Below, piece by piece: positions 48,545 through 56,881 of a DNA stretch of 64,000 bases. Position 1 is the first letter of the stretch. The number at the start of each line of letters is the position of its first letter. The position numbers and the translations under genes were made by a program. Origin of the DNA: Intestinimonas massiliensis (ex Afouda et al. 2020) (lineage in GTDB: Bacteria > Bacillota > Clostridia > Oscillospirales > Oscillospiraceae); the NCBI RefSeq assembly GCF_900626285.1, contig NZ_LR131147.1, forward strand, positions 1,580,658 through 1,644,657, in the 5' to 3' direction. The notes beneath the pieces were generated by a model. That model searched no databases. It saw nothing but the letters and a program-made list of their open reading frames with translations, and had not been told where the DNA came from.

Positions 48545-49507
48545 ATGAAGGAATTTACCATCGGCAAAAATGACGCCGGACAGCGGCTTGACCGCTGGCT
48601 GGCCAAGACCCTGCCTCTGCTCCCCGGACCCCTGGCCCAGAAGTACATCCGCCTGAAGCGGGTGAAGGTCAACGGCAAGGGCTCCCAGCGGGACGTGCGG
48701 CTCCAGGTGGGAGACCTGTTACAATTATATATCAACGACGAGTTCTTTGACCAGCCCCGGGAGGACAACGCTTTCCTTTCGGTATTCAAGCCCAGGCTGG
48801 ACATCGTGTACGAGGACGAGAACCTGATGCTCCTCAACAAGCGGCCGGGGCTGCTGTGCCACTCCGACGAGCACGAGAAGGTGAACACCCTCATCACCCA
48901 CATCCAGGCCTATCTCTATCAGAAAAAGGAGTGGAACCCCAGGGACGAGCACTCCTTCACCCCCGCCCTGTGCAACCGCATCGACCGGAACACCGGCGGC
49001 ATCGTCATGGCGGCCAAGAACGCCGAGACCCTGCGCATTCTGAACCAGAAGATCCGGGACCGGGAGATCGCCAAATATTACCTGGCCATCATTCACGGAA
49101 GAATGGCCCCGCCCCAGGGAAAACTGGAAGGGTTCCTGCTGAAGGACGAGGACAAGGCCCAGGTGAAGGTGTTCAGCCGTCCGGTGCCCGGGGGCAAGAG
49201 CGCCGCCACCTTATACAAGACCCTGAAGGTGAACCGGGGGCTGTCCCTGGTGGAGTGCGAGCTGCTCACCGGCCGCACCCACCAGATCCGGGCCCAGTTC
49301 GCCGCCGCCGGCCATCCCCTGCTGGGAGACGGCAAGTACGGCCGGGAGCGGGACAACAAGCAGTACGGCCGCTCCTTCCAGGCTCTCTACTCCTACAAAC
49401 TGGCCTTCACCTTCCCCACCGACGCCGGGATCCTGGAGTACCTCCGGGGCAAACTATTTACCGTGGATAACGTGGATTTCGTGTCGGAATATTTCCCAAA
49501 TAGCTGA
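48545..49507 (+). CDS. RluA/RluD family pseudouridine synthase
   Basis: A 320-residue RNA-modifying enzyme. An N-terminal S4 domain (about 8-65: AGQRLDRWLAKTL, RLKRVKVNG) is followed by the catalytic domain with NRIDRNTGGIVMAAKN near 142-157, which contains the catalytic Asp, and RTHQIRAQFAAAGHPLLGDGKYG near 255-277. It turns uridines of rRNA (or tRNA) into pseudouridine; which site cannot be told. CAGGAG precedes the ATG at 48545. Confidence 0.93.
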   Translation: MKEFTIGKNDAGQRLDRWLAKTLPLLPGPLAQKYIRLKRVKVNGKGSQRDVRLQVGDLLQLYINDEFFDQPREDNAFLSVFKPRLDIVYEDENLMLLNKRPGLLCHSDEHEKVNTLITHIQAYLYQKKEWNPRDEHSFTPALCNRIDRNTGGIVMAAKNAETLRILNQKIRDREIAKYYLAIIHGRMAPPQGKLEGFLLKDEDKAQVKVFSRPVPGGKSAATLYKTLKVNRGLSLVECELLTGRTHQIRAQFAAAGHPLLGDGKYGRERDNKQYGRSFQALYSYKLAFTFPTDAGILEYLRGKLFTVDNVDFVSEYFPNS

Positions 49508-49540
49508 CGTAAAATCCCGGAAAAAAACGCGGTTTTATTA

Positions 49541-49569
49541 TTGACATTTTTCGCAATAACATATATATT
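49541..49569 (+). promoter_or_regulatory. potABCD promoter
   Basis: TTGACA at 49541-49546, 17 bases, TATATT at 49564-49569. Confidence 0.75.
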
Positions 49570-49583
49570 TGTTTCGTCAATAG

Positions 49584-49617
49584 GGCGTACCCAACCGCCG
49601 GTTTGGGTACGCCTTTT
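49584..49617 (+). terminator. Leader hairpin before potA (possible attenuator)
   Basis: An 11-bp perfect stem (49584-49594 with 49603-49613) plus four T. It lies after the potA promoter and 30 bases before potA, so it would act within the operon leader unless the promoter is not used, in which case it ends the upstream gene. Confidence 0.65.
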
Positions 49618-49646
49618 ACTACCTTTTGAGAAATGGGGGAGGATAC

Positions 49647-50819
49647 ATGTCCAAGGAACTGATCCGCCTGTCGGATTGCTTCATGAAATTTGACGACGAC
49701 GTCATTCTGGACCATATCAACCTTTATATTAATGATAAAGAGTTCCTCACGCTGCTCGGTCCCTCCGGGTGCGGCAAAACCACGACGCTGCGAATCATCG
49801 GCGGCTTTCAGAAGCCTACCTCCGGCGACGTGTATTTTGACGGCGTGAGGATTAATGACGTTCCCCCCCATAGGCGGAAGGTCAATACAGTCTTTCAGAA
49901 GTACGCCCTGTTCACCCACATGAACATCTTTGAGAATGTGGCCTTCGGCCTGCGGGTGAACAAGGTGCCCGACCCCAAGGATCCCAAGCGGATGATCAAG
50001 GTTCCTGAATCGGAGATCAAGCAGCGGGTGGAGGAGGCCCTGGCCCTGGTGAACCTGGCGGGCTACGGCAGGCGCTCCGTCAACTCCCTGTCCGGCGGCC
50101 AGCAGCAGCGGGTGGCCATCGCCCGGGCCATTGTCAACCGGCCCCAGGTGCTCCTGCTGGACGAGCCGCTGGGCGCCCTGGATCTCAAGCTGCGCAAGGA
50201 CATGCAGATCGAGCTCAAGCGCATCCAGCAGCAGGTGGGCATCACCTTCGTCTACGTCACCCACGACCAGGAGGAGGCCCTCACCATGTCCGACACCATC
50301 GTGGTGATGAACGAGGGCAAGATCCAGCAGATCGGCACCCCCGAGGACATCTACAACGAGCCCAAGAACGCCTTCGTGGCCGACTTCATCGGCGAGAGCA
50401 ACATCATCGACGGCATCATGCATGAGGACTATGTGGTTGGCATGTACGGCCGGAAGTTCAAGTGCCTGGACAAGGGCTTCGCCCCCAATGAGCCGGTAGA
50501 CGTGGTCATCCGCCCGGAGGATATCGACATCGTGCCCGAGGCGGAGGGCCAGCTCACCGGCACCGTCACCGAGGTGACCTTCAAGGGCATCCATTACGAC
50601 ATTATCGTGGATTTCCGCGGCTTCAAGTGGCTGATCCAGACCACGGACTACTCCCCTGTGGGGGCAAAGATTGGGGTGAAGATCGACCCCGACGGCTTCC
50701 ACATCATGAAGAAGAGCCAGTACTCCGGCACCTTCGGCGATTACAGTTCCTACTCCTCCGAGTATGACGAGCTCAACGAGGACCGGTTGGAGGATGAGGA
50801 GGCCGGCGATGAAGAATAA
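49647..50819 (+). CDS. potA: Spermidine/putrescine ABC transporter ATP-binding protein
   Basis: A 390-residue ATPase for polyamine uptake. Walker A GPSGCGKTT near 40, signature LSGGQQQRVAIARAIV near 149, Walker B VLLLDEPLGALDLKLRK near 168 and a C-terminal TOBE domain from about 290 (VDVVIRPEDIDIVPEAEGQLTGTVTEVTFKG) as in PotA. The ATG at 49647 has GGGGGAGG upstream. The acidic tail overlaps potB by 11 bases. Confidence 0.95.
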   Translation: MSKELIRLSDCFMKFDDDVILDHINLYINDKEFLTLLGPSGCGKTTTLRIIGGFQKPTSGDVYFDGVRINDVPPHRRKVNTVFQKYALFTHMNIFENVAFGLRVNKVPDPKDPKRMIKVPESEIKQRVEEALALVNLAGYGRRSVNSLSGGQQQRVAIARAIVNRPQVLLLDEPLGALDLKLRKDMQIELKRIQQQVGITFVYVTHDQEEALTMSDTIVVMNEGKIQQIGTPEDIYNEPKNAFVADFIGESNIIDGIMHEDYVVGMYGRKFKCLDKGFAPNEPVDVVIRPEDIDIVPEAEGQLTGTVTEVTFKGIHYDIIVDFRGFKWLIQTTDYSPVGAKIGVKIDPDGFHIMKKSQYSGTFGDYSSYSSEYDELNEDRLEDEEAGDEE

Positions 50820-51660
50820 ATGGCTGGCCGCGCCCTACGTGGTCTGGATGGCCATTTTCGTGGTGGCGCCCCTGATCCTGGTGGTGATCTTCGCCTTTAC
50901 CAGCAAGAGCGGCGGCGGTGTTACCCTGGAGAACTTCAGCAACATGGCCACCTATATCCCCGCCTTTGAGCACTCCTTCGCGCTGGCCATCGCCGCCACG
51001 GTGATCTGCATCCTCATCGGCTACCCCCTGGCCTATTTCCTGTCCAGGGAGAAGCTGATGGTCCGCAAGGTGGCCATGATGCTCATCATGCTGCCCATGT
51101 GGATGAACTTCCTGCTGCGGACCTACGCCTGGATGTCCATTCTGGACGACAACGGCCTCATCAATCAGTTCCTGGCCAACATCGGCTTTTTCAACCTGAT
51201 CAACGGCATGTTCGGCACCAACATCCAGTATATCCACATGATCAACACCCAGGGAGCCATCGTGCTGGGCATGGTATACAACTTTCTGCCCTTTATGGTG
51301 CTCCCCATCTTCTCGGTCATCGACAAGATCGACCACCGGGTCATCGAGGCCGCCCAGGACCTGGGGGCCGACGGCACCATGGTGTTCCGCAAGGTGATCT
51401 TCCCCCTGTCCCTGCCGGGGGTGCTGTCCGGGGTGACCATGGTGTTCATCCCCTCGGTGTCCACCTTCGCCCTGTCCCGCCTGCTGGGCGGCGGCAAGAC
51501 CCTGCTGCTGGGCGATCTCATCGAGATGCAGTTTCTGGGCAACGCCTACAATCCCCACCTGGGTTCCGCCATCGCCCTGGTGATGATGGTGATCGTCCTG
51601 GTGATGATGGCTGTTATGAACCGCTTCGGCGAGGGTGAAGAGGGGGTGGCGGTACTGTGA
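50809..51660 (+). CDS. potB: Spermidine/putrescine ABC transporter permease PotB
   Basis: A 283-residue permease with six membrane helices. The ATPase-coupling EAA loop is seen as VIEAAQDLGADGTMVFRKVIFPLSLPGV near 180-207. GAGGAGG stands seven bases before the ATG, inside the end of potA. With PotC it forms the heterodimeric channel. Confidence 0.95.
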   Translation: MKNKWLAAPYVVWMAIFVVAPLILVVIFAFTSKSGGGVTLENFSNMATYIPAFEHSFALAIAATVICILIGYPLAYFLSREKLMVRKVAMMLIMLPMWMNFLLRTYAWMSILDDNGLINQFLANIGFFNLINGMFGTNIQYIHMINTQGAIVLGMVYNFLPFMVLPIFSVIDKIDHRVIEAAQDLGADGTMVFRKVIFPLSLPGVLSGVTMVFIPSVSTFALSRLLGGGKTLLLGDLIEMQFLGNAYNPHLGSAIALVMMVIVLVMMAVMNRFGEGEEGVAVL

Positions 51661-52517
51661 GCAAACGTCGGATCCCCTCCAGAATCTTCACGGTGCTGGT
51701 GTATGTGTTCCTGTACGCCCCCATCGTGCTGCTCATCATCTTCTCCTTCAACGCCACCAAGAGCAACCGGGTATGGGGCGGCTTCTCCCTGAGCTGGTAT
51801 GCGGAGCTGTTCCACAACACCCGCCTGCTGGGGGCATTGCGCACCACCATTATCCTGTCGGTGCTGGCCGCCGTCATCGCCACCATTCTGGGCACCGCCG
51901 CCGCCATCGGCTTCTACTCCATGCGCCGCCGGAGCCGGAGCATCTTTCTGGCGGTGAACAACATCCCCCTGACCAACGCGGACATCATCACCGGCGTGTC
52001 CATGATGCTTCTGTTCGTGTTCGCCATCGGGGTATTCAACGACAGCGCTCTCAGCCAGGCCCTGGGCATCCGCTGGCGCACCGGCTTCGGCACCCTGCTC
52101 ATCGCCCACATCACCTTCAACGCCCCCTATGTCATTCTGTCGGTGATGCCCAAGCTGCGGCAGCTGGACCCCAATATCTATGAGGCGGCCCAGGACCTGG
52201 GGGCCTCCGGTTTCCTGGCCTTCCGAAAGGTGATCCTGCCGGAGATCATGCCCGGGGTGCTCAACGGCCTGATCATCGCCTTCACCATGTCCATCGACGA
52301 CTTCGTCATCAGCTACTTCACCAAGGGCTCCGGCGTCACCACCCTGGCGGTGGAGATCTACACCATGGTGAAAAAGCCGGTGACGCCCGAGATCAACGCC
52401 CTGTCCACCCTGATGTTCCTGGTGGTGTTCGCCCTGCTGCTCACCGTCAACATCCGTCAGGCCCGGCAGGAGACCGCCTCCGCCCGGCGGAAGGCCAAGC
52501 TGAACCCCAGGCGGTAA
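51657..52517 (+). CDS. potC: Spermidine/putrescine ABC transporter permease PotC
   Basis: A 286-residue permease with six membrane helices and the EAA loop IYEAAQDLGASGFLAFRKVILPEIMPGV near 174-201. It begins with GTG in a four-base overlap with potB, so translation is coupled. Confidence 0.94.
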   Translation: MSKRRIPSRIFTVLVYVFLYAPIVLLIIFSFNATKSNRVWGGFSLSWYAELFHNTRLLGALRTTIILSVLAAVIATILGTAAAIGFYSMRRRSRSIFLAVNNIPLTNADIITGVSMMLLFVFAIGVFNDSALSQALGIRWRTGFGTLLIAHITFNAPYVILSVMPKLRQLDPNIYEAAQDLGASGFLAFRKVILPEIMPGVLNGLIIAFTMSIDDFVISYFTKGSGVTTLAVEIYTMVKKPVTPEINALSTLMFLVVFALLLTVNIRQARQETASARRKAKLNPRR

Positions 52518-52535
52518 GGCCGCCCATCCTGTGCG

Positions 52536-52561
52536 ATAACTCGCCCCAAGGGGCCGGTTAT
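52536..52561 (+). promoter_or_regulatory. Intercistronic hairpin before potD
   Basis: ATAACTCGCCCC and GGGGCCGGTTAT pair with one mismatch and a minimal loop in the 78-base gap between potC and potD. No T run follows. It may protect or process the message so that binding protein is made in excess. Confidence 0.45.
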
Positions 52562-52595
52562 AGATCAAATTTCCGAAAGGGGATAAAGAAAGAAA

Positions 52596-53675
52596 TTGAA
52601 AAAGTCTCTCGCACTCCTGAGCGCTGCTGCTCTCACCCTGGGCCTGCTGTCCGGCTGCGGCGGCACCACCTCCGGTGACGCCAAGGACCCCGGCACCGCC
52701 GACAAGGGCGTGGTCAACGTCTACAACTGGGGCGTCTATATCGACGACTCGGTGTTGGAGGACTTTACCGCCGAGACCGGCATCAAGGTGAACTATGACA
52801 CCTTTGAGAGCAACGAGTCCATGTACGGCGTTCTGAAGAACGAGGGCGCCAGCTACGATGTGGTTATTCCTTCCGACTATATGATCTCCCGTATGATCGA
52901 AGAGGATATGCTGGAGCCGCTGAACTTTGACAATATTCCGAATTTTGAGGACATCGACCCCGCTCTGAAGAATCCGGACTATGACCCGGAGAACCTGTAC
53001 AGCGTACCCTACATGTGGGGCCTGCTGGGCATCATCTACAACACCACCATGGTGGATGAGACTCCCACCAGCTGGGCCACCATGTTCGACGAGAAGTACG
53101 CCGGTCAGATCCTGATGTTCAACAACTCCCGTGACGCCATCGGCGTGGCCCTGAAGTACCTGGGCTACTCCTACAACACCACCGACGAGGCCCAGATCAA
53201 GGAGGCCGTGGACCTGCTGATCCAGCAGAAGCCCCTGGTGCAGTCCTACGTCATGGACGAGATCTTTGAGAAGATGCAGAGCGGCTCCGCCGCCATCGGC
53301 GCCTACTACTACGGCGACTACCTGACCATGGCGGAGGTCAACCCCGACCTGGCCTTCTGCCTGCCTGAAGAGGGCACCAACCTGTATGTGGACGCCATGT
53401 GCATCCCCAAGAGCGCGGAGAACAAGGAGAACGCCGAGGCGTTCATCAACTATATGTGCTCTACCGCCGCCGGTCTGAAGAACTGCGAGGAGATCTGGTA
53501 CTCCACTCCCCTGCTGTCCGTCCGGGACGAGCTGGACCCCGAGGTCTCCGGCGATCCCTACGCCTACCCCGACGAATCCATTCTGGCCCAGTGTGAGAGC
53601 TTCAAGAACCTGCCCGCCGACACCCTGGCCTTGTATGATTCCGAGTGGACCCGGCTGATGCTGGCCTCCAACTGA
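52596..53675 (+). CDS. potD: Spermidine/putrescine-binding lipoprotein
   Basis: A 359-residue solute-binding lipoprotein. The signal peptide MKKSLALLSAAALTLGLLSGCGG ends in a lipobox (LSGC) so Cys21 should carry the lipid. The mature part starts VVNVYNWGVYIDDSVLEDFTAETGIKVNYDTFESNESMY, a hallmark of PotD/PotF. The start is a TTG; the purine-rich AAAGGGG upstream is farther than usual and no ATG is available, so translation initiation is atypical. Fourth gene of potABCD. Confidence 0.93.
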   Translation: MKKSLALLSAAALTLGLLSGCGGTTSGDAKDPGTADKGVVNVYNWGVYIDDSVLEDFTAETGIKVNYDTFESNESMYGVLKNEGASYDVVIPSDYMISRMIEEDMLEPLNFDNIPNFEDIDPALKNPDYDPENLYSVPYMWGLLGIIYNTTMVDETPTSWATMFDEKYAGQILMFNNSRDAIGVALKYLGYSYNTTDEAQIKEAVDLLIQQKPLVQSYVMDEIFEKMQSGSAAIGAYYYGDYLTMAEVNPDLAFCLPEEGTNLYVDAMCIPKSAENKENAEAFINYMCSTAAGLKNCEEIWYSTPLLSVRDELDPEVSGDPYAYPDESILAQCESFKNLPADTLALYDSEWTRLMLASN

Positions 53676-53684
53676 GCGATTTTG

Positions 53685-53723
53685 AAAAATACGCCGCGGA
53701 ACTGTTCCGCGGCGTATTTTTTT
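53685..53723 (+). terminator. Terminator of potABCD
   Basis: Stem AAATACGCCGCGGAAC with its complement, short loop, seven T. Confidence 0.92.
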
Positions 53724-53784
53724 GCTATGCTATGTAACGAAAGTGCCGCTCAAAAAACCAATGGGCAGAGAGGGGGGAGAGGAC

Positions 53785-54285
53785 ATGGCCTGGAACGGGG
53801 AGGACATCTACCAAACGCACGCCGAGGGGGTCTACCGCTACCTGTTCGCCCTGTGCCGGGAGGCGGACACGGCGGAGGAGCTGACCCAGGAGACCTTCTA
53901 TCAGGCACTGAAGGGCTTAAAATCCTTCCGGGGGGACTGCGCGCCCCAGACCTGGCTGTGCGCCATCGCCAAGCGGCTGTGGTACAAGGAGCTCTCCCGC
54001 CGGGGCCGGACGGTGCCCATGGACGGGGAGGCCCTGGCCCAGGTGCCCGCCCCCGACGACCCGGCCCTGGAGACCGAGCAGAAGGATGACAGGCTGCTGC
54101 TCTATCAGGCCATCCAGAAGCTGCCCCCGGACACCCGGGAGGTGATCTACCTCCGCCTGGCGGGAGACTTTACCTTCCGGGAGATCGGGACCATCCTGAA
54201 CCATACCGAAGTGTGGGCCAGGATGCGGTTCTACCGGGGCAAGGAAGCACTGACTAAGCTGATGGGAGGGAAGGAACATGAGTGA
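53785..54285 (+). CDS. ECF-type RNA polymerase sigma factor
   Basis: A 166-residue sigma factor. Region 2 is about 8-75 (YLFALCREADTAEELTQETFYQALKGLKSF, APQTWLCAIAKRLW) and region 4 about 105-155 (LPPDTREVIYLRLAGDFTFREIGTILNHTEVWARMRFYRGKEAL), the form common in Firmicute ECF factors with a zinc anti-sigma partner. The ATG at 53785 follows GGGGGAG; upstream ATGs in frame lack a ribosome site. It overlaps the anti-sigma gene by eight bases. Confidence 0.92.
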   Translation: MAWNGEDIYQTHAEGVYRYLFALCREADTAEELTQETFYQALKGLKSFRGDCAPQTWLCAIAKRLWYKELSRRGRTVPMDGEALAQVPAPDDPALETEQKDDRLLLYQAIQKLPPDTREVIYLRLAGDFTFREIGTILNHTEVWARMRFYRGKEALTKLMGGKEHE

Positions 54286-55255
54286 ACACAGGCTGGACTG
54301 CTGCGTGGTGCGGGACCTGCTGCCGTCCTATATCGAGGAGCTGACGGAGGATGAGACCTCCGCCCAGGTGAAGGAGCACCTGGAGGGCTGCCCTCCCTGC
54401 CGGGAGGTGGAGGCAAACATGCGCTCCGGGCTCGCGGTGGAGCACGCCCCCAAGCCGTCCCTGAACTTCCTCAAGCGGGTGAAGCGGACCCGGCTCATTG
54501 CCGCCGTCCTCACCGTGGTGCTGGCCCTGTGGTGCATCTGGTGGCTGTACGACATCCAGGCCTTCCACTACCCCAACACGGAGTCCGGCCGGCTGGAGGC
54601 GGTGGAGGACTACGTCCCCAGCCCCCCGGATTCCACCATCCAGCATGTAGCGGAGGGGGATCCCCTGCGGGTGCTGGGCTGGGTGGAAGAGGGCAAGTAC
54701 CTCTATGTGGCCTATGCCGCCGACAACGCCGGCAATGTCCACGGCATCCTCCGCATGGAGCGGGGGCTCAACGGCAAATACTGGCCGGTGAGTTCCTCGG
54801 AGAGCCCCTTCCCCTACACCGCCGGTATCGACGCCCAGTCCATCAGCGCCGGAAACGGGGACGGCTGGCTGTTCTTCCTGATGGGGGACGGCTGCCGGGA
54901 CATCTGGTCCGCCAAGGTGACCTACGGCGTGTCCCTGGAGGGCTCGAACCAGGTCTACGACTATACGGCCACCTATGAGATTACAGAGCCTGACTTCCTG
55001 TGGCGGATGGACTACGACCGGCTGGAGGAGGAGCTGGGCATCCCGGCGGGCACCATGACGGGGGTACACGTGGAGAACATCACCCTGTATGACAAGGATG
55101 GGCAGGATGTGACGGCGGAGTATGAGGACCCCTCGGTGGAGCAGACCTGGGCCGGCGGCAAGAGCACAGCGGAGCGGTTCCTGCTCTACGTCTTTATCGT
55201 CATCGTCATCGGCCTGGCGGCGACATGCATCCGCTACTTCCTGCGAAGAGATTAA
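54278..55255 (+). CDS. Anti-sigma factor with zinc finger (zf-HC2/ZAS)
   Basis: A 325-residue membrane protein whose N terminus carries the zinc anti-sigma motif: Cys8/Cys9 and H-x3-C-x2-C at His34, Cys38, Cys41 (HLEGCPPC). This cytoplasmic part should hold the sigma factor encoded just before it. A membrane segment lies near 71-91 and a second at the C terminus (about 300-320), with an outer domain of 200 residues between them, the likely signal receiver. The eight-base overlap keeps the pair in balance. Confidence 0.88.
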   Translation: MSEHRLDCCVVRDLLPSYIEELTEDETSAQVKEHLEGCPPCREVEANMRSGLAVEHAPKPSLNFLKRVKRTRLIAAVLTVVLALWCIWWLYDIQAFHYPNTESGRLEAVEDYVPSPPDSTIQHVAEGDPLRVLGWVEEGKYLYVAYAADNAGNVHGILRMERGLNGKYWPVSSSESPFPYTAGIDAQSISAGNGDGWLFFLMGDGCRDIWSAKVTYGVSLEGSNQVYDYTATYEITEPDFLWRMDYDRLEEELGIPAGTMTGVHVENITLYDKDGQDVTAEYEDPSVEQTWAGGKSTAERFLLYVFIVIVIGLAATCIRYFLRRD

Positions 55256-55289
55256 AAAACAGCCCCCGAAGCGCTCGCTTCGGGGGCTG
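55254..55289. terminator. Bidirectional terminator, mainly for lysA
   Basis: A GC-rich stem, CAGCCCCCGAAGC with its complement, followed by six T on the minus strand after lysA; it also closes the sigma/anti-sigma operon. Confidence 0.88.
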
Positions 55290-55296
55290 CCGCTGT

Positions 55297-56559
55297 TTAG
55301 TCCTCAAAGATCATGGTGGCGAAGTAGTCCTCCGGGGTCTCCGCCCGGCGGATCAGTCTGGCGGAGCCGTCGGTCCGGAGGAGCACCTCCGCCGAGCGCA
55401 GCCGGCCGTTGTAGTTATAGCCCATGGAGAAGCCGTGGGCGCCGGTGTCGTGGATCACCAGCAGGTCCCCGATGTCCACCTCCGGCAGCATCCGGTCGAT
55501 GGCAAACTTGTCGTTGTTCTCACACAGGCCGCCGGTGACGTCGTACTTGTGGTCGCAGGGGGCGTCCTCCTTGCCCATGACGGTGATGTGGTGGTAGGCG
55601 CCGTACATGGCGGGCCGCATCAGGTTGGCGGCGCAGGCGTCCACCCCCACGTACTCCTTGTAGGTGTGCTTGAAATGGAGCACCTTCGTCACCAGGCAGC
55701 CGTTGGGGCCCAGCATGTACCGGCCCAGCTCAGTGCAGATGGCCACATCTCCCATGCCGGCGGGCACCAGGATCTCCTCGAACTGCTTCCGCACCCCCTC
55801 GCCGATGGCGGCGATGTCGTTGGCCTGCTGGTCGGGCCTGTAGGGGATGCCTACCCCGCCGGACAGGTTGATGAAGCAGATGTCGCACCCGGTCTCCTGC
55901 TCCAGCTCCACCGCCAGCTGGAACAGGATGCCCGCCAGGGTGGGGTAGTAGTCGTTGGACAGGGTGTTGGAGGCCAGGAAGGCGTGGATGCCGAACCGCT
56001 TGGCCCCCATGGCCTTCAGCTTTTTGAAGCCCTCAAAGAGCTGCTCCCTGGTAAAGCCGTACTTGGATTCTCCCGGGTTGTCCATCACCTGGAAGCCCTC
56101 GGCGGACTCCCCCAGGGTGAACAGCCCGCCGGGGTTGAAGCGGCAGGAGATGGTCTCGGGGATGGTGCCGATGGTATCCTTCAGAAAGTCGATGTGGGTG
56201 AAGTCGTCCAGGTTGATGGTGGCCCCCAGCTTGGCGGCCAGCTTGAACTCCTCCGCCGGGGTGTCGTTGGAGGAGAACATGATCTCCGGGCCGGTGAAGC
56301 CGCACTTGTCCGCCAGCATCAGCTCGGTGAAGGAGGAGCAGTCGGCGCCGCACCCCTCCTCCCGGAGGATCTTCAGGATGGCAGGGTTGGGGGTGGCCTT
56401 TACGGCGAAATATTCCTTGAAGCCCGGGTTCCAGGCAAAGGCGGCTTTCAGCCGCTGGGCGGTCTCCCGGATGCCTTTTTCGTCATACAGGTGGAAGGGG
56501 GTGGGGAACTGCCGGACGATCTCCTCCAGCTGCTCCTGTGTCACAAAGGGTCGTTTCAT
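55297..56559 (-). CDS. lysA: Diaminopimelate decarboxylase
   Basis: A 420-residue fold-type III PLP decarboxylase, last step of lysine synthesis. The PLP Lys lies in EYFAVKATPNP near residue 52; ELGRYMLGPNG near 290 and GGLCENNDKFA near 362 supply the Glu and Cys of the active site at the dimer face. The start at 56559 is five bases from AAGGTGA. It is monocistronic with a consensus promoter, and no other lysine gene is nearby. Related decarboxylases for other substrates exist, but length and motifs favour LysA. Confidence 0.9.
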   Translation of the reverse strand: MKRPFVTQEQLEEIVRQFPTPFHLYDEKGIRETAQRLKAAFAWNPGFKEYFAVKATPNPAILKILREEGCGADCSSFTELMLADKCGFTGPEIMFSSNDTPAEEFKLAAKLGATINLDDFTHIDFLKDTIGTIPETISCRFNPGGLFTLGESAEGFQVMDNPGESKYGFTREQLFEGFKKLKAMGAKRFGIHAFLASNTLSNDYYPTLAGILFQLAVELEQETGCDICFINLSGGVGIPYRPDQQANDIAAIGEGVRKQFEEILVPAGMGDVAICTELGRYMLGPNGCLVTKVLHFKHTYKEYVGVDACAANLMRPAMYGAYHHITVMGKEDAPCDHKYDVTGGLCENNDKFAIDRMLPEVDIGDLLVIHDTGAHGFSMGYNYNGRLRSAEVLLRTDGSARLIRRAETPEDYFATMIFED

Positions 56560-56587
56560 GGGGTCACCTTCTTTTCTTTTGCGTTTT

Positions 56588-56616
56588 ACTATAATGAAGT
56601 TTTCTTTATTTGTCAA
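56588..56616 (-). promoter_or_regulatory. lysA promoter
   Basis: On the minus strand TTGACA (56616-56611), 17 bases, TATAGT (56593-56588). Confidence 0.85.
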
Positions 56617-56699
56617 CGGGCAGAACCGCTTGCTCTGCCCGAATTTTGCCGCTGTTCTTGAGAAATATTCCCAAATTAACGACAGTTTATGCTTTTCTC

Positions 56700-56728
56700 T
56701 TGCCAAGCGCGCCAGGATCTGATATAAT
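56700..56728 (+). promoter_or_regulatory. Uracil permease promoter with extended -10
   Basis: TTGCCA at 56700-56705, 17 bases, TATAAT at 56723-56728 preceded by TG at 56720-56721. Transcription should start near 56735, leaving a leader of almost 150 bases. Between this promoter and the divergent lysA promoter (56617-56699) I see only AT-rich sequence. Confidence 0.85.
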
Positions 56729-56764
56729 GCTTTGAATTTAAATGCAGACAGGAGAGGTGCCGCC

Positions 56765-56833
56765 ATGGGTTACATGTATACGGATATGCTGACGGCGCTT
56801 CTTTTTCGGAACAGCAATTGTTTTTTCATTTGA
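56765..56833 (+). CDS. Leader peptide of the uracil permease gene
   Basis: A 22-residue open frame, MGYMYTDMLTALLFRNSNC followed by FFI. AGGAGAGGTG lies six bases upstream, one of the better ribosome sites in the window. The frame crosses a T-rich run (56801-56806) and its TGA lies in the loop of the terminator hairpin at 56813-56852. Those are the features of the pyrBI leader of enteric bacteria, where close ribosome coupling in low UTP prevents termination. Confidence 0.6.
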   Translation: MGYMYTDMLTALLFRNSNCFFI

Positions 56834-56852
56834 AAAAGCAGTTGCTTTTTTT
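56813..56852 (+). terminator. Attenuator terminator upstream of the uracil permease
   Basis: A 14-bp stem (56814-56827 with 56832-56845; two G-U pairs) followed by seven T at 56846-56852, inside the leader between promoter and gene. An 8-base outer pairing (GCAGACAG at 56744-56751 with CTGTCTGC at 56853-56860) could enclose the leader frame. Confidence 0.82.
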
Positions 56853-56881
56853 CTGTCTGCGGGAAAAGAGAGGAGAGCAAT

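Noticed and set aside
49458..50702. Long minus-strand frame opposite potA
   Set aside because: Shadow of a clear PotA gene; composition typical of antisense frames in this window.
56741..56757. PyrR-binding loop in the uracil permease leader
   Set aside because: The sequence around CAGGAGAGG matches part of the PyrR loop consensus, but the flanking stem is missing and the motif is explained by the leader ribosome site.
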